Shown piece by piece: positions 55,977 to 64,000 of a stretch of DNA of 64,000 nucleotides. Numbering within the stretch: position 1 is the first letter of the stretch; the number at the start of each line of letters is the position of its first letter. The stretch covers positions 27,108,001 to 27,172,000 of the forward strand of contig NC_133392.1 in the NCBI RefSeq assembly GCF_047511655.1, in the 5' to 3' direction. This DNA is from Castor canadensis. Lineage: Eukaryota; Chordata; Mammalia; Rodentia; Castoridae. Both the position numbers and the translations under genes were made by a program. The notes below the pieces were generated by a model. It saw nothing but the letters and a program-made list of their open reading frames with translations, had not been told where the DNA came from and ran no database searches.

Positions 55977-57596
55977 GTCAGACACCCTGCTATGAGGACT
56001 GAAGAGACTGGCAGGACCTTAAATGTGAAGGATAGGAATGAATTTTAGTATTTTAACTTTGCAAACCTCAGAACTAGTCACTGAGCTGTTCCCTCTTAGA
56101 CTTTTCGGCATCTAGGCAGCATTTCTAATTTCACACAGTGCTGTACACTCCTCCTTATTTGTCACTGCACACTGACCCATCTCTCAAGATACGGCCTGGC
56201 TAACCAGCTTGCAACAAGAAGAAAAAAAATTGCCCTAACCATTCTTAGTCCTTTGCATGATGTTTCAATGTCTTTTACATAACTCTATCCTTGATAGCCA
56301 CTGGGTGACAAAAAAACAGTTGTCCAGTTCTGTGCAGGGATTTCTCCTCAGACTTAAATGAGACTTAAACAAACAGCAAGGCAGAATCAGCCCTACTTTT
56401 CTTATGACATGGGACAAGTTCATAACAACAGTTAGAGAGGTGCAATTAGAACGGGTGATTAAGTTAGCAAGAGCTAGTTTCCACTCAAAAGCACTCTTCA
56501 AAAACTCCTCTGAACCAAAGAACAGTTCATCTGCTAGAGAGGACTACACTGCTGACCATACCTCCTCCTGGCTACCTGGACAGAGGAGGCTGTTCTCTGT
56601 GGCACCCACTTAGAGAGCAGTTTCTTAGGCCTTCCATGCTGTGGTCTTCCTTGCATCCTTGCACTGACACAGGAATGTGGTCTCAATCCTGTATAGCCTA
56701 GCTACTGCCATCTCCAGAGACGGTAAGAGGTCATGGAGGAGAAAGACATGGTCCTAAAGGAGAGGTAACCAACAAAGACATCCACTTCCCTCTTCAGGTC
56801 TACCCTTTGCCAATACCCAAGCATGATCCATTGAAGGGGTTCATCTAATACGGTGCCTGCACGAATGTGGTCCTGGACAGATTCAAGCAATTCCTCAATC
56901 AACTTTGGTCCAGAAAGACCATGAGGATAGGCTGTTTTCCATTCCCCATAACACCCGTTTTGCCTGAAGGCTAAAGGAAGAAACAGGTTGCAATCAGGAA
57001 TGGGAAACCAGAAAAAGACCATTCCTACCCCCAGGGCAGTCATCTGTAACTGATCTTTTAACACAGCAACTTGAGGCATACCCTGGGCTTCCCAGAAAAA
57101 TTGCTGCCTAAATCCTTGAGCTGTGGACAGGAAGCTCCTCTTAATGTTCCACTGCACTTCTTTCCTCCCTGCCCAGAGCTCAAGTCTTCATCACGTCCCA
57201 CTGAAAGTGGGAAGATACGTAGTCTTCTTCAACCCTGAGTCAGACCATGGCTCTCCCTGCCCTGTTCTTAACTAATGTCCTAAAGCAAAGCAGCTGCAAA
57301 GGCAGAACGAAGCTCTGCAGAAAGAAAGAGAACTGTGCAGAGTAAGCAAAAGTTTATCAGGAAGAGTTGCTCCATCAAACTTCAAAAGCAACAGCTTCGC
57401 ACTGATAGGACTTCTGATGTCATCGAGAAAGTATCAAGAGACCTCCTCCTCAGCTCTTCACAAGCACAACGCCCTCATCTTGCTCCCCTCCTAATCCACC
57501 GGACAGCCTGGGACCCCAGACCCGCCCTTAGCCTATGCAGTCCGATGCCCTCTGAGTTCCAACCACGCTCCTCCAAAGCCCCCAAGCCCCGCCTCG

Positions 57597-57641
57597 CCTC
57601 CCCCATCCCTCTTCAGCCGCCTCCCCATCCCTCTTCAGCCG
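57597..57641. repeat. Tandem duplication of 22-23 bases
   Basis: 'atccctcttcagccgcctcc' occurs twice in a row near the CpG-rich 5' end of SUFU intron 1. The copies are identical except for one extra C. Confidence 0.9.
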
Positions 57642-57968
57642 CCTCCCCTTTGCTTCCCCTCGCCCACTAATGACCCCCTACAGGCGCCCCCTCCTTTCAC
57701 CACGTTTACAGTTCCCTCTGCTCCTACACACACCCCCAGTTCTCACTCTACTCTCCTTATCCCGGTTAACCCTTCGCTATCCACTGGGTCTGTTTAACCC
57801 TTTGTCCCCATTCTCAACTTCGGTCTTCACTCCTTTCCTCACAGCAGGAAGCCCTCCTTCCAAGTGCTTTAATATTCTTCTCCCTCCTCCCCCTCCCTCC
57901 AATCACTTCGTCCCCGGCGCTCGAAGCTTTCCCAACCCGCCCCTGTCCTCCGGCGGCCCAGCGCATAC

Positions 57969-58150
57969 CAGTACTTGACGATAGCGGTGACCTGGAGCGG
58001 GTTCGGCTGGTCAGGGTAAAGACGGCGGCACTCTCCGTAGATGGCGTGCAGTCCCGGGGGAAAGAGCGAGGCAAACGCCGGAGGGGCAGTAGGGCCGGGG
58101 GCTGGGGGCGCGGTGGGGCCGGGGGCACCGCTAGGCCGCAGCTCCGCCAT
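57969..58150 (-). CDS. SUFU: SUFU exon 1, coding part (residues 1-61)
   Basis: This is the coding start of Suppressor of Fused, the GLI-binding negative regulator of Hedgehog signalling. The ATG at 58150-58148 opens MAELRPSGAPGPTAPPAPGP, an Ala/Pro-rich low-complexity leader (residues 1 to about 27). FASLFPPGLHAIYGECRRLY and PDQPNPLQVTAIVKYW follow. The coding part is 182 bases and ends within Trp61 (TG|G) at the donor GTATGC (57968). This start gives the N terminus I know for mammalian SUFU. The frame stays open upstream for 83 more codons, but those codons do not resemble the protein and are probably 5' UTR and promoter. The full protein is about 484 residues; only the first 151 are encoded in this window. 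Vertebrate SUFU is a tumour suppressor in people. Confidence 0.98.
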
Positions 58151-58275
58151 CCGGGCGCGTAGTGCGCTAGGGGAACCCGAGAGGGTGGAGAAGGGAGAGC
58201 GCACTGACTGGCCAGCGAACAGACTCTGTGGATGCGACTCCCGGAGACTAAGGGGACTGCAGCGAGAACTAGCTC

Positions 58276-58287
58276 TGCGCCTGCGCA
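58276..58287. promoter_or_regulatory. NRF1-like site upstream of SUFU
   Basis: TGCGCCTGCGCA matches the NRF1 pattern with one mismatch in the centre. It lies about 130 bases upstream of the SUFU start codon. Confidence 0.5.
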
Positions 58288-58397
58288 CCGCGCACCGTCC
58301 GCCCAAGCCGTCGCCGCCGCGGAGTCTGCCAGAGGGTGCCTCGGGGCCGCGGGGAGCTCTAGAGGGCGGAGCGCCGGCGCGCCCTGTCGCGGCACCC

Positions 58398-58402
58398 ATT
58401 GG
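58398..58402 (-). promoter_or_regulatory. CCAAT box upstream of SUFU
   Basis: The plus strand reads 'cacccattggttagc', so SUFU-sense is GCTAACCAATGGGTG, a good NF-Y site. It is about 250 bases upstream of the SUFU start codon. Confidence 0.55.
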
Positions 58403-58430
58403 TTAGCGCCCTTGTCAGTCACAAGCGGGG

Positions 58431-58850
58431 AAGGCGTGACTTGATAATAGACCCCACCTCCCTTTCCTAAAGTTGGGAGTGTCCCAAGGCTCTTGACCTC
58501 CCCCTAGTGATAGGAGGAACCCAAGCTTAGAGTCGAAGCATTCTTCTGAGGGCGCTAGTGTCCCACGAAAGCACTGAGAACTGCGTCGACAAGACGCTTG
58601 TCACTGTTTTGCTGTCACGATAAGAATGAATTTAAACATAAATCTGACAACGGATTGATTCATTCATTCGTGCAGCATTAGTTTTAACAGATTATAAATC
58701 TTAATATTTGTAGTGCTATTGACAAAAGGGTCCCTACCACTTGAAGGGAGATAGGGGAGGAAATAATTCAATGCGTTGACAGAATTTCCCTTCATTCCAT
58801 TTTCTCACCCAACAAGGTCAATACTAGCTCCTCATGAAAATCACATACTA
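58431..58850. other. Space between SUFU and ACTR1A, unique
   Basis: The sequence returns to AT-rich composition after about 58620. I see no repeat or reading frame of note. Confidence 0.6.
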
Positions 58851-58851
58851 G

Positions 58852-59032
58852 AGCTGGGCGCTGGTGGCTCACGCTCGTAATCCTAGGTATTCAGGAGGCA
58901 GAGGTCAGGAAGATCGTGGTTCGAAGCTGACCCCGAGCAAATAGTTCGCGAGATCCTATCTCGAAAAAAAACCATCACAAAAAAGGACTGGTAGGCCCTG
59001 AGTTCAAACCCCAGTACAAGTGGTGGAAAAGG
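58852..59032 (+). repeat. B1-ID SINE between the two promoters
   Basis: 'gagctgggcgctggtggctc', 'agatcgtggttcgaagctga' and 'gcaaatagttcgcgagatcc' keep several CpGs, a sign of limited age. The ID half is internally shortened ('aggactggtaggccctgagt'). Confidence 0.92.
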
Positions 59033-59216
59033 AAATTGCATAGTAGTTCAGAAAATGTTCGTCTCTCAGAAAGTTTACAACAATCCGGTAAAAGTAAATA
59101 AATAAATAAAAACAATGACAAGGTAAAGTTTTTTCTTAAAGCTAAATTTATGCAATTTAAATTATTTTCCTTTATGTCCTTTGCGTGTGTGTGAAATTTT
59201 CCTTTTATAGAATACT

Positions 59217-59270
59217 AGACCCAAATAAAAACACGGACAGTCAAAATAAATAGACCCAAATAAAAACATG
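59217..59270. repeat. Short direct repeat
   Basis: 'agacccaaataaaaaca' occurs twice about 34 bases apart (from 59217 and from about 59251), followed by 'cgg' and 'tgg'. This is probably a local duplication. Confidence 0.7.
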
Positions 59271-59483
59271 GTAACCTTATATTGTCCAAATGAATGGGGT
59301 GGCAGTGGCAGGACTGATCTTTTAAAATCCAGCAGCCACGAATTACAGACCAATCCAAACCCAACTACACACAAGTACTCAATAAGACTACATACTTCAA
59401 TATGCATTGCGAACCCTCTTCGAAGGGACTATAAAACCCAGTCATGCAAGACAACCACCACCTTCTGCCTTTAATCTATCAGA

Positions 59484-59501
59484 ACTACAAATTCCAAGGC
59501 A
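59484..59501 (+). promoter_or_regulatory. Partial ZNF143-like site
   Basis: 'actacaaattccaaggca' resembles the ZNF143 element (ACTACAA-TTCCCA-) with one extra base. It faces opposite to the stronger copy 100 bases downstream. Confidence 0.4.
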
Positions 59502-59583
59502 CAGTGAAGTCGGAAATACAACGCCCTGCCTCTTACGTTAGGCGGGGCTCTGACGCTAGCTGGAGAGCTAGTCTTGGTGCAGG

Positions 59584-59604
59584 GCATGCTGGGGATTGTA
59601 GTCC
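59584..59604 (-). promoter_or_regulatory. ZNF143 (Staf) binding site
   Basis: Read on the minus strand the site is GGACTACAATCCCCAGCAT followed by GC, nearly the full ZNF143 consensus (ACTACAATTCCCAG-ATGC). It lies about 130 bases before the ACTR1A start codon. Confidence 0.75.
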
Positions 59605-59656
59605 TTCCGTGGAGAGGTCGGACCGCTCCCTGCACGCCCTGTGCCGGTGGTTTGAC

Positions 59657-59668
59657 TGCGCATGCGCT
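59657..59668. promoter_or_regulatory. NRF1 binding site
   Basis: TGCGCATGCGCT contains the exact NRF1 core GCGCATGCGC and is 64 bases before the ACTR1A start codon. Confidence 0.75.
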
Positions 59669-59731
59669 TCAGTGGCGCTAGCAGCGGACCGGGCTGGCAG
59701 TTCCTGCCTCGGAAGGAGAGATTCCTCTGCT

Positions 59732-59779
59732 ATGGAGTCCTACGATGTGATCGCCAACCAGCCTGTTGTGATCGACAAT
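59732..59779 (+). CDS. ACTR1A: ACTR1A exon 1, coding part (residues 1-16)
   Basis: The ATG at 59732 opens MESYDVIANQPVVIDN, the N terminus of Arp1/alpha-centractin, and is followed directly by the donor GTGAGT (59780). Arp1 is an actin-like protein that polymerises into the short filament at the centre of dynactin, the activator of cytoplasmic dynein. The protein is about 376 residues, so nearly all of it lies to the right of the window. The intron falls in phase 0 just before the Gly-Ser-Gly of the first actin phosphate loop. The frame continues open into the intron for 26 codons but does not look like actin there. The paralogue ACTR1B has a similar start; I chose ACTR1A because of its linkage to SUFU. 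The 5' UTR start is not determined. Confidence 0.95.
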
Positions 59780-60094
59780 GTGAGTTGCGTCTTTGCTAAT
59801 TCTGTAGGGACTTGTGCTCTTATCCCCGAAGAGATCGCTTCCCGTGTTTCATCCTGAACCGCCGGCTCTTTGTCACTGGCCCGGCCTGTCAGGCGGGTTC
59901 AGCCACCGCCGCCTCCGTCCTCCCCCGACTCATAAGTCTGCAGGCGGGTGGCCAGGCTGCAACCGTGGGATGAAGAATTAGGGGCCGACCAAGGTAAGAG
60001 CTGTAGGCTGAGCGGGGTCCTTGGACCCTTGGCTGGAGGGGCCTTAACTGCTCAGAACCTGGCACCCGCCCTCGCCCCAGCTTCCGGTCATTCT

Positions 60095-60268
60095 ATTGGC
60101 TGTTCTGGCTGTCCGTTTTGGCGTATTGTCCCGCCTCTGGGCCTTGCCGGATGAGAGCAGCGCTCTGCAGTTTATTGGCTCTTGTGAGTGTCGTTCTTCC
60201 GTCCGCCATAGTGTTTTCCACCCCCCGCTCCGAGGGGCGGTGCAGTCCTCTAGGGCTATAGGGATTGG
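60095..60268 (-). promoter_or_regulatory. Three inverted CCAAT boxes in ACTR1A intron 1
   Basis: ATTGG occurs at 60095-60099 (ctattggctg), 60174-60178 (ttattggctc) and 60264-60268 (ggattggctt). All are followed by C and are spaced about 79 and 90 bases apart. They lie in CpG-rich sequence downstream of exon 1 and are candidate NF-Y sites. Confidence 0.45.
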
Positions 60269-61338
60269 CTTAGGGATGCCATGAGGGAGGCAGGAAGGTG
60301 AGGGCGTACCCGGCGGGTGGAGTGCAGCTAAGTTTCCTTGGGTGCGAGAGCTAGTGGGGCCGCGTGGTGGAGTGTATCTGGGTGGGGCTCGAGAATCTGA
60401 AACTCTATGCCATAGGGTTTCAGTTATTTCTGTGATTATAAACTGTAGTTAATAAAGATCGAGAAAGACAGAAGAGTGACAAAGCAAACGGGGAGGTGCC
60501 TTCCTCTTCTGAACGCCTAGTTGTCAGGGGGAGAAATTACCAGACATAATACGCAGTGTTTGCCGGGCTCTCTGGCGCTTCCAGGACGTTTTCACCTACG
60601 TTCAAGTTGGATCTTCAAAAAGACTTGGGTGCATAGTTAAAAAGGAAGTTTGATCATTGTTTCACGGAGAAACTGAAGTATGAAGTGAGAGATGCTCTAA
60701 ATCCTATGGTTTATCCGTCATTCCTTTTGCAAGCAACCCAACGCAAATGCATCAATAATGTAAATGGAAAGAATCTAAATACGGCTCTTTTTTTGGGCCG
60801 GGGGGATGGCAATTAGTTTCCATTTCTGAATTCCATTTAAAAGTTTGGTACCACCGAGATTGGTTGATACCTTTCCGTACCCATTCTAGGACCCTCCATT
60901 CAGGCAAAAGTAGTCCTTCTGCCCGTCCTAGGCCAACTATCAGGTTCACTCTGTTGTTCCAGCCCTTAAGACCTTGGGCGTCCTAGGTTGTTTTATTTGC
61001 ACCATCTTGCTTTAGTTTCAGCTCTGGTAGATAAGATGGAAATTACTTTCCCTGGTTTATGCAAGCAAGTGAGGTTTGGGAGAAATTATTCAAACCACCC
61101 AGTCTTGGAGTTGAGGAGCCAAGATAGACTGAAATCTAGTTCCACGCTCCTCAATTTTTCCAAGGAAATGTGCTTTATTTGCCATTAGCTTTCCTTCTCT
61201 CCAGAGGTATGGCATCTACCTTCAAAAAGGAAAGGTTGAACTCATCTAGACACCTTGTTTTTGAGAGTATTTTTTGTCTTCCTTACCAGACTATTTAATC
61301 CTTGTAGGAAAAGATGGCATTTTTTTACTGAGCTCCCT

Positions 61339-61343
<5 letters not shown>

Positions 61344-61377
<34 letters not shown>
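61344..61377. repeat. (CA)n microsatellite
   Basis: About 17 uninterrupted CA units. Likely length-variable. Confidence 0.97.
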
Positions 61378-61379
<2 letters not shown>

Positions 61380-61617
61380 GCTTGGGGACTGGCACCATTA
61401 TGTTCTCAATAAAGTTTTTTCATTGGATAGTGGGTGAGTGGATGAATGACGAAATGACTCTTATCACAGCAACAAAGACACCTCTAAAGTAAAGAAACGA
61501 TGAGGGGGTTCCAGTAGTACCACAAAGGATTCAACAGAACTCCTCCTTCATGTTAATTTTCTATCTTTAGTCCCTGTGTGCTTTATATACCTTTTTCTTA
61601 ATTAGAAAAAAATATAT

Positions 61618-61852
61618 AAGCCAGGTGCCCGTGGCTCATGCCTATAATCCTAGCTACTTGGGAGGCTGAAATTGGGAGGATTTCGGTTTCAGGCCAGCCC
61701 CAGTAAACAGTTCGGAAGACCCCATCTCTAAACAATAACCAGAGCAAAAATGAACTGGAGATGTGTGACTCAAGTGGTAGAGTGCCTGTTTTAATCGTGA
61801 AGCCCTGAGTTCAAACCCCAGTGAGTGTGTGTGTGTGTGTGTGTGTGTGTAT
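61618..61852 (+). repeat. B1-ID SINE with (GT)n tail
   Basis: 'agccaggtgcccgtggctca', 'aggccagccccagtaaacag', then 'actggagatgtgtgactcaa', 'gagttcaaaccccagtgag' and (GT)n to about 61851. Confidence 0.9.
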
Positions 61853-62181
61853 AGATATATCAGCCATGTAGAAACAGCAGTTTCCATCCCACTGATTCCT
61901 TTGCTTCTTGAATTGTTTGGCGGGAGTTCTGTCTCCAGCCATTTTCTTTAATGTCACTGAAGTTAGTGCTTTTTTTTTAATATACTTTCTCTATACTAAT
62001 AGTACCATAAGCCCTCCATATCCACAAGTTGTACATCCTTCGATTCAACCAAGAGTGGATCAAAAAAAATTTTTTTTAATTGCATCCATACTGAACAAGT
62101 ATACTTTTTTTGTCATTCCCCTAAGCAGTATAACAACTATTTACATATCATTTCCATGTTACTAGGTATTATAAGTAATCT

Positions 62182-62274
62182 AGAGGACTAGAAATATAGC
62201 TCAGTGATAGAGTGCTTGCCTACCATGCTCAAATTTGATTGCCAGTTCCACACACACACGCACACACACAAGTA
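62182..62274 (+). repeat. ID-type SINE with CA-rich tail
   Basis: 'aggactagaaatatagctca', 'gtgatagagtgcttgcctac' and 'ttgattgccagttccacac', followed by (CA)n and CG-containing units. Confidence 0.85.
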
Positions 62275-62287
62275 GAGATGATTTAAA

Positions 62288-62992
62288 GTATATGGGTGGA
62301 CTGACGAATGGGTTAAGAAAATGTGGTATCTATACACAATGGAATTTTATGCAGCCATGAAGAAGAACGAAATGTTATCATTCGCTGGTAAATGGATGGA
62401 ACTGGAGAACATCATTCTGAGTGAGGTTAGCCTGGCCCAAAAGACCAAAAATTGTATGTTCTCCCTCATATGTGGACATTAGATCAAGGGCAAACACAAC
62501 AATGGGATTAGACTATGAGCACATGATAAAAGCGAGAGCACACAAGGGAGGAGTGAGGATAGGTAAGACACCTATAAAAACTAGCTAGCATTTGTTGTCC
62601 TTAACGCAGAGAAACTAAAGCAGCTACCTTAAAAGCAACTGAGGCCAATAGGAAAAGGGGACCAGGTACTAGAGAAAAGGTTAGATCAAAAAGAATTAAC
62701 CTAGAAGGTAACACCCACGCACAGGAAATCAATGTGAGTCAATGCCCTGTATAGCCATCCTTATCTCAACCAGCAAAACCCCTTGTCCCTTCCTGTTACT
62801 GCTTATACTCTGTCTACAACAAAATTAGAAATAAGGGCAAAATAGTTTCTGCTGGGTATTGAGGGGGGGGAGGGAGGGGGCGGAGTGGGTGGTAAGGGAG
62901 GGGTGGGGGTAGGGGGGAGAAATGAACCAAGCCTTGTATGCACATATGAATAATAAAAGAAAAAGGAAAAAATAAATAAAATATATGGGTGG
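62288..62992 (+). mobile_element. L1 3' end with G-rich tract (copy B)
   Basis: From 'actgacgaatgggttaagaa' through 'tcatatgtggacattagatc' and 'ctctgtctacaacaaaatta', then a G-rich tract (about 62863-62918), 'gaaatgaaccaagccttgta', 'aataataaaagaaaaa' and an A-rich tail. tatatgggtgg flanks it at about 62289-62299 and 62985-62994, consistent with a target duplication. Its last 160 bases match the copy at 3203-3395. Confidence 0.8.
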
Positions 62993-63245
62993 GAGGGAGG
63001 GGGTGGTGGGGAAAGAGGTGGGAGAATGAATATGGTGCAAATAATGTATAAATATAATACACACGTATGTAAATGCAAAAGTGATACCTGTTGAAACTGT
63101 TCCAGGAATCAGGGGAGAAGGTGTGAAAGACAGCAGTGGAGGGGGTGAATTCAAGTATGATATATTTGATACATTGTAAGAACCTCTGTAAATGCTACAC
63201 TGTACCCCACCCAGCACAACAATAAAAAAAGTTTAATTAAAAAAA
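62993..63245 (+). mobile_element. Older L1 3' end, second subtype
   Basis: A G-rich start is followed by 'gaatatggtgcaaataatgt', 'cctgttgaaactgttccagg', 'gatacattgtaagaacctct' and 'gcacaacaataaaaaaagtt'. It was hit by the neighbouring L1 (62299-62982), so it is the older of the two. Confidence 0.65.
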
Positions 63246-63254
63246 ATGCATGGG

Positions 63255-63352
63255 AAGGGGCAGGGAGGTGTAGCTAGCTCAATGGTAGAGCCAAGCATAA
63301 GTCCCTGGGTTTGAACCTCAATACCACAAAAAAAGAAGAAAAAAAGTTAATG
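63255..63352 (+). repeat. ID-type SINE with target duplication
   Basis: 'ggcagggaggtgtagctagc', 'gggtttgaacctcaatacca' and an A-rich tail. The string atgggaag precedes it (63250-63257) and follows it (about 63350-63357). Confidence 0.8.
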
Positions 63353-63482
63353 GGAAGATGTGCGTAGATTATCTGCAAGTACTATGCCAAGTTATGTAAG
63401 AGACTTGAACGTCTAAAAGTTTGGGTATTTGGGGAGTCATCCTGGAACCAATCCCCCTAAAATGCCAAGGAATGACTGTATA

Positions 63483-63690
63483 TTTGAAATCCCTCAAAGC
63501 AGTGGCACATTTTCAATTTTAAGATTTGACCTTTCTCCAAGAAAACATTTTCTTTATTATGCCAAAAGGTGAATTAGGAGAAATTTAAGTCATTTTTCCC
63601 GTCAGGACTTGCTGCTACATTTTCAGATTTGTGACCTCCTTGGGTTGTTCTTGTTGCTTGACATTTAAAGGGTTTTTGTTTGTTTGTTTT
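63483..63690. other. ACTR1A intron 1, nothing recognised
   Basis: A short unique stretch between the DNA transposon and the terminal repeat. Confidence 0.5.
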
Positions 63691-63691
63691 A

Positions 63692-64000
63692 AATGTGTGT
63701 TTTATTTTTAGTTAGCATACGTTGATGCTGTGAGGGGTTTGTTGTGATAAGTCCAGTGGTGCGGGCGCCCGGTTCACTCGCTCCCTATATTCTCATCATC
63801 CTGCCAATTCCCCTTCCTCAAATGGTGCTTGACGGTGGTGTAATGTACTCCAGTCCACTTCCCTTCAGGGCCTCTTCCCCGCCTCCGGTTTCTCATCCCC
63901 ACCGCACGCAGCCCATTATTATTTACATGCATTTCCCATTGTTATCATCATCGTCATTTTTAGGTGTAGATTCTACCAGTGAGCTAAAATATGGGATGTT
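63692..64000 (-). repeat. Probable L1 fragment, minus strand, cut by the window edge
   Basis: 'ttttatttttagttagcata' at the start, then 'gggtttgttgtgataagtcc' and 'ttatttacatgcatttccca', and at the end 'aggtgtagattctaccagtg' resemble antisense rodent L1. CpG is moderately frequent (gtgcgggcgcccggttcact). Assignment is uncertain. Confidence 0.4.

Larger units (their letters stand above)
53976..57968 (-). other. SUFU: SUFU intron 1 (about 4.0 kb)
   Basis: This is bounded by the exon 1 donor GTATGC at 57968 and the exon 2 acceptor AG at 53976-53977. Unlike the other introns it has no obvious SINE or L1. Two local tandem duplications are present (55882-55976 and 57597-57641). The portion from about 57440 to 57940 is C/T-rich on the plus strand and becomes CpG-rich toward exon 1. 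An open frame of about 161 codons on the minus strand (56702-57187) is discussed in the findings. Confidence 0.9.
57900..58430. promoter_or_regulatory. SUFU: SUFU CpG-rich promoter and first-exon region
   Basis: CpG dinucleotides become frequent here, after AT-rich and CpG-poor flanks, and the region covers SUFU exon 1 and its upstream side. No TATA box is evident. Candidate sites on the upstream side are an NRF1-like TGCGCCTGCGCA and a CCAAT box, listed separately. The transcription start cannot be fixed from sequence alone. Confidence 0.75.
59520..60400. promoter_or_regulatory. ACTR1A: ACTR1A CpG-rich promoter and 5' region
   Basis: The CpG-rich stretch surrounds ACTR1A exon 1 and extends about 600 bases into intron 1. 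No TATA box is seen. A GC box (aggcggggct, 59540-59549), a ZNF143-type site and an NRF1-type site lie in the 200 bases before the start codon, a typical housekeeping promoter layout. Confidence 0.8.
62000..63482 (+). mobile_element. Ancient DNA transposon (pogo/Tigger-like) with nested insertions
   Basis: The left end is 'ccataagccctccatatcca', followed by 'tcgattcaaccaagagtgga', 'agtataacaactatttacat' and 'ttactaggtattataagtaa'. The right part resumes near 63350 with 'gggaagatgtgcgtagatta', 'ctggaaccaatccccctaaa' and ends 'ccaaggaatgactgtat'. The two ends are decayed inverted relatives. Between them lie an ID SINE (62182-62272), two L1 3' ends (62299-62982 and 62983-63245) and another ID (63262-63345). 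Family name not assigned. Confidence 0.7.
59780..64000 (+). other. ACTR1A: ACTR1A intron 1, running off the window
   Basis: It begins at GTGAGT (59780). I find no exon 2 (the phosphate-loop region) before 64000. The first 600 bases are GC-rich with three ATTGG motifs. From about 60400 to 61340 the sequence is unique. The remainder is repeats, listed separately. Confidence 0.8.

Noticed and set aside
57814-58422. 202-codon and 176-codon minus-strand frames around SUFU exon 1
   Set aside because: GC-rich sequence has few stops. Only residues from the ATG at 58150 to the donor at 57968 match SUFU; the rest is 5' UTR, promoter or intron.
61344-61377. CRISPR-like or other spaced repeat arrays
   Set aside because: Only simple microsatellites and dispersed SINEs are present. 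No direct repeats with regular unique spacers occur.
62825-63217. 130-codon proline-rich minus-strand frame
   Set aside because: It is the antisense translation of G-rich L1 3' UTR sequence.
59780-64000. ACTR1A exon 2 within the window
   Set aside because: No sequence encoding the actin-family phosphate-loop block was seen before the right edge.

Overview
This window is mammalian nuclear DNA, almost certainly from a rodent. Short interspersed elements are dense. Most are B1-type (7SL-derived) monomers joined to ID-type (tRNA-derived) monomers, with poly(A) tails. The B1-ID composite style, often with two or three B1 units in one element, suggests a castorimorph or sciuromorph rodent. Beaver (Castor) is my best guess, from memory of SINE style only. 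Nothing looks prokaryotic, plasmid-borne or like a live virus.

Two protein-coding genes are present as 5' portions in a head-to-head arrangement. SUFU (Suppressor of Fused, a Hedgehog-pathway repressor) lies on the minus strand: exon 1 coding part 57969-58150, exon 2 53841-53975, exon 3 33108-33244. All have consensus splice sites and phase-compatible joins, and together they encode residues 1-151 plus the first base of codon 152. Intron 1 is about 4.0 kb and intron 2 about 20.6 kb. I found no exon 4 between 1 and 33107, so the rest of the gene probably lies to the left of the window. ACTR1A (Arp1/centractin, the dynactin filament subunit) lies on the plus strand. Only exon 1 (coding 59732-59779) is inside; its intron 1 runs off the right edge. 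SUFU beside ACTR1A in divergent orientation is the arrangement I recall for human 10q24. The two start codons are about 1.58 kb apart, each in its own CpG-rich region. A ZNF143-type element, an NRF1-type element and a GC box sit just upstream of ACTR1A; an NRF1-like site and a CCAAT box sit upstream of SUFU.

From 1 to about 58 kb the sequence is SUFU intron 3, exon 3, intron 2, exon 2, intron 1 and exon 1. The introns hold layered repeats: old MIR and L2 pieces, L1 3' fragments on both strands, MaLR LTR pieces, a hAT-type and a Tigger/pogo-like DNA transposon, many B1, ID and B1-ID SINEs, and two very short L1 3' tails with target-site duplications. A processed RPL31 pseudogene (about 16960-17426) sits inside the ID part of a multi-unit SINE with a 13-bp target duplication. 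The last 2 kb hold a nested stack: an ancient DNA transposon interrupted by two ID SINEs and two successive L1 3' ends.

I see no undescribed multi-gene system. The most useful leads are the divergent promoter elements, the recurrent multi-B1-plus-ID SINE architecture, a 128-bp SINE-derived inverted repeat in intron 2, and the nested insertion chronology. Most open reading frames in the window are chance frames in introns or repeats. SINE and LINE family names were assigned by eye, and their boundaries are approximate to about 10 bases.
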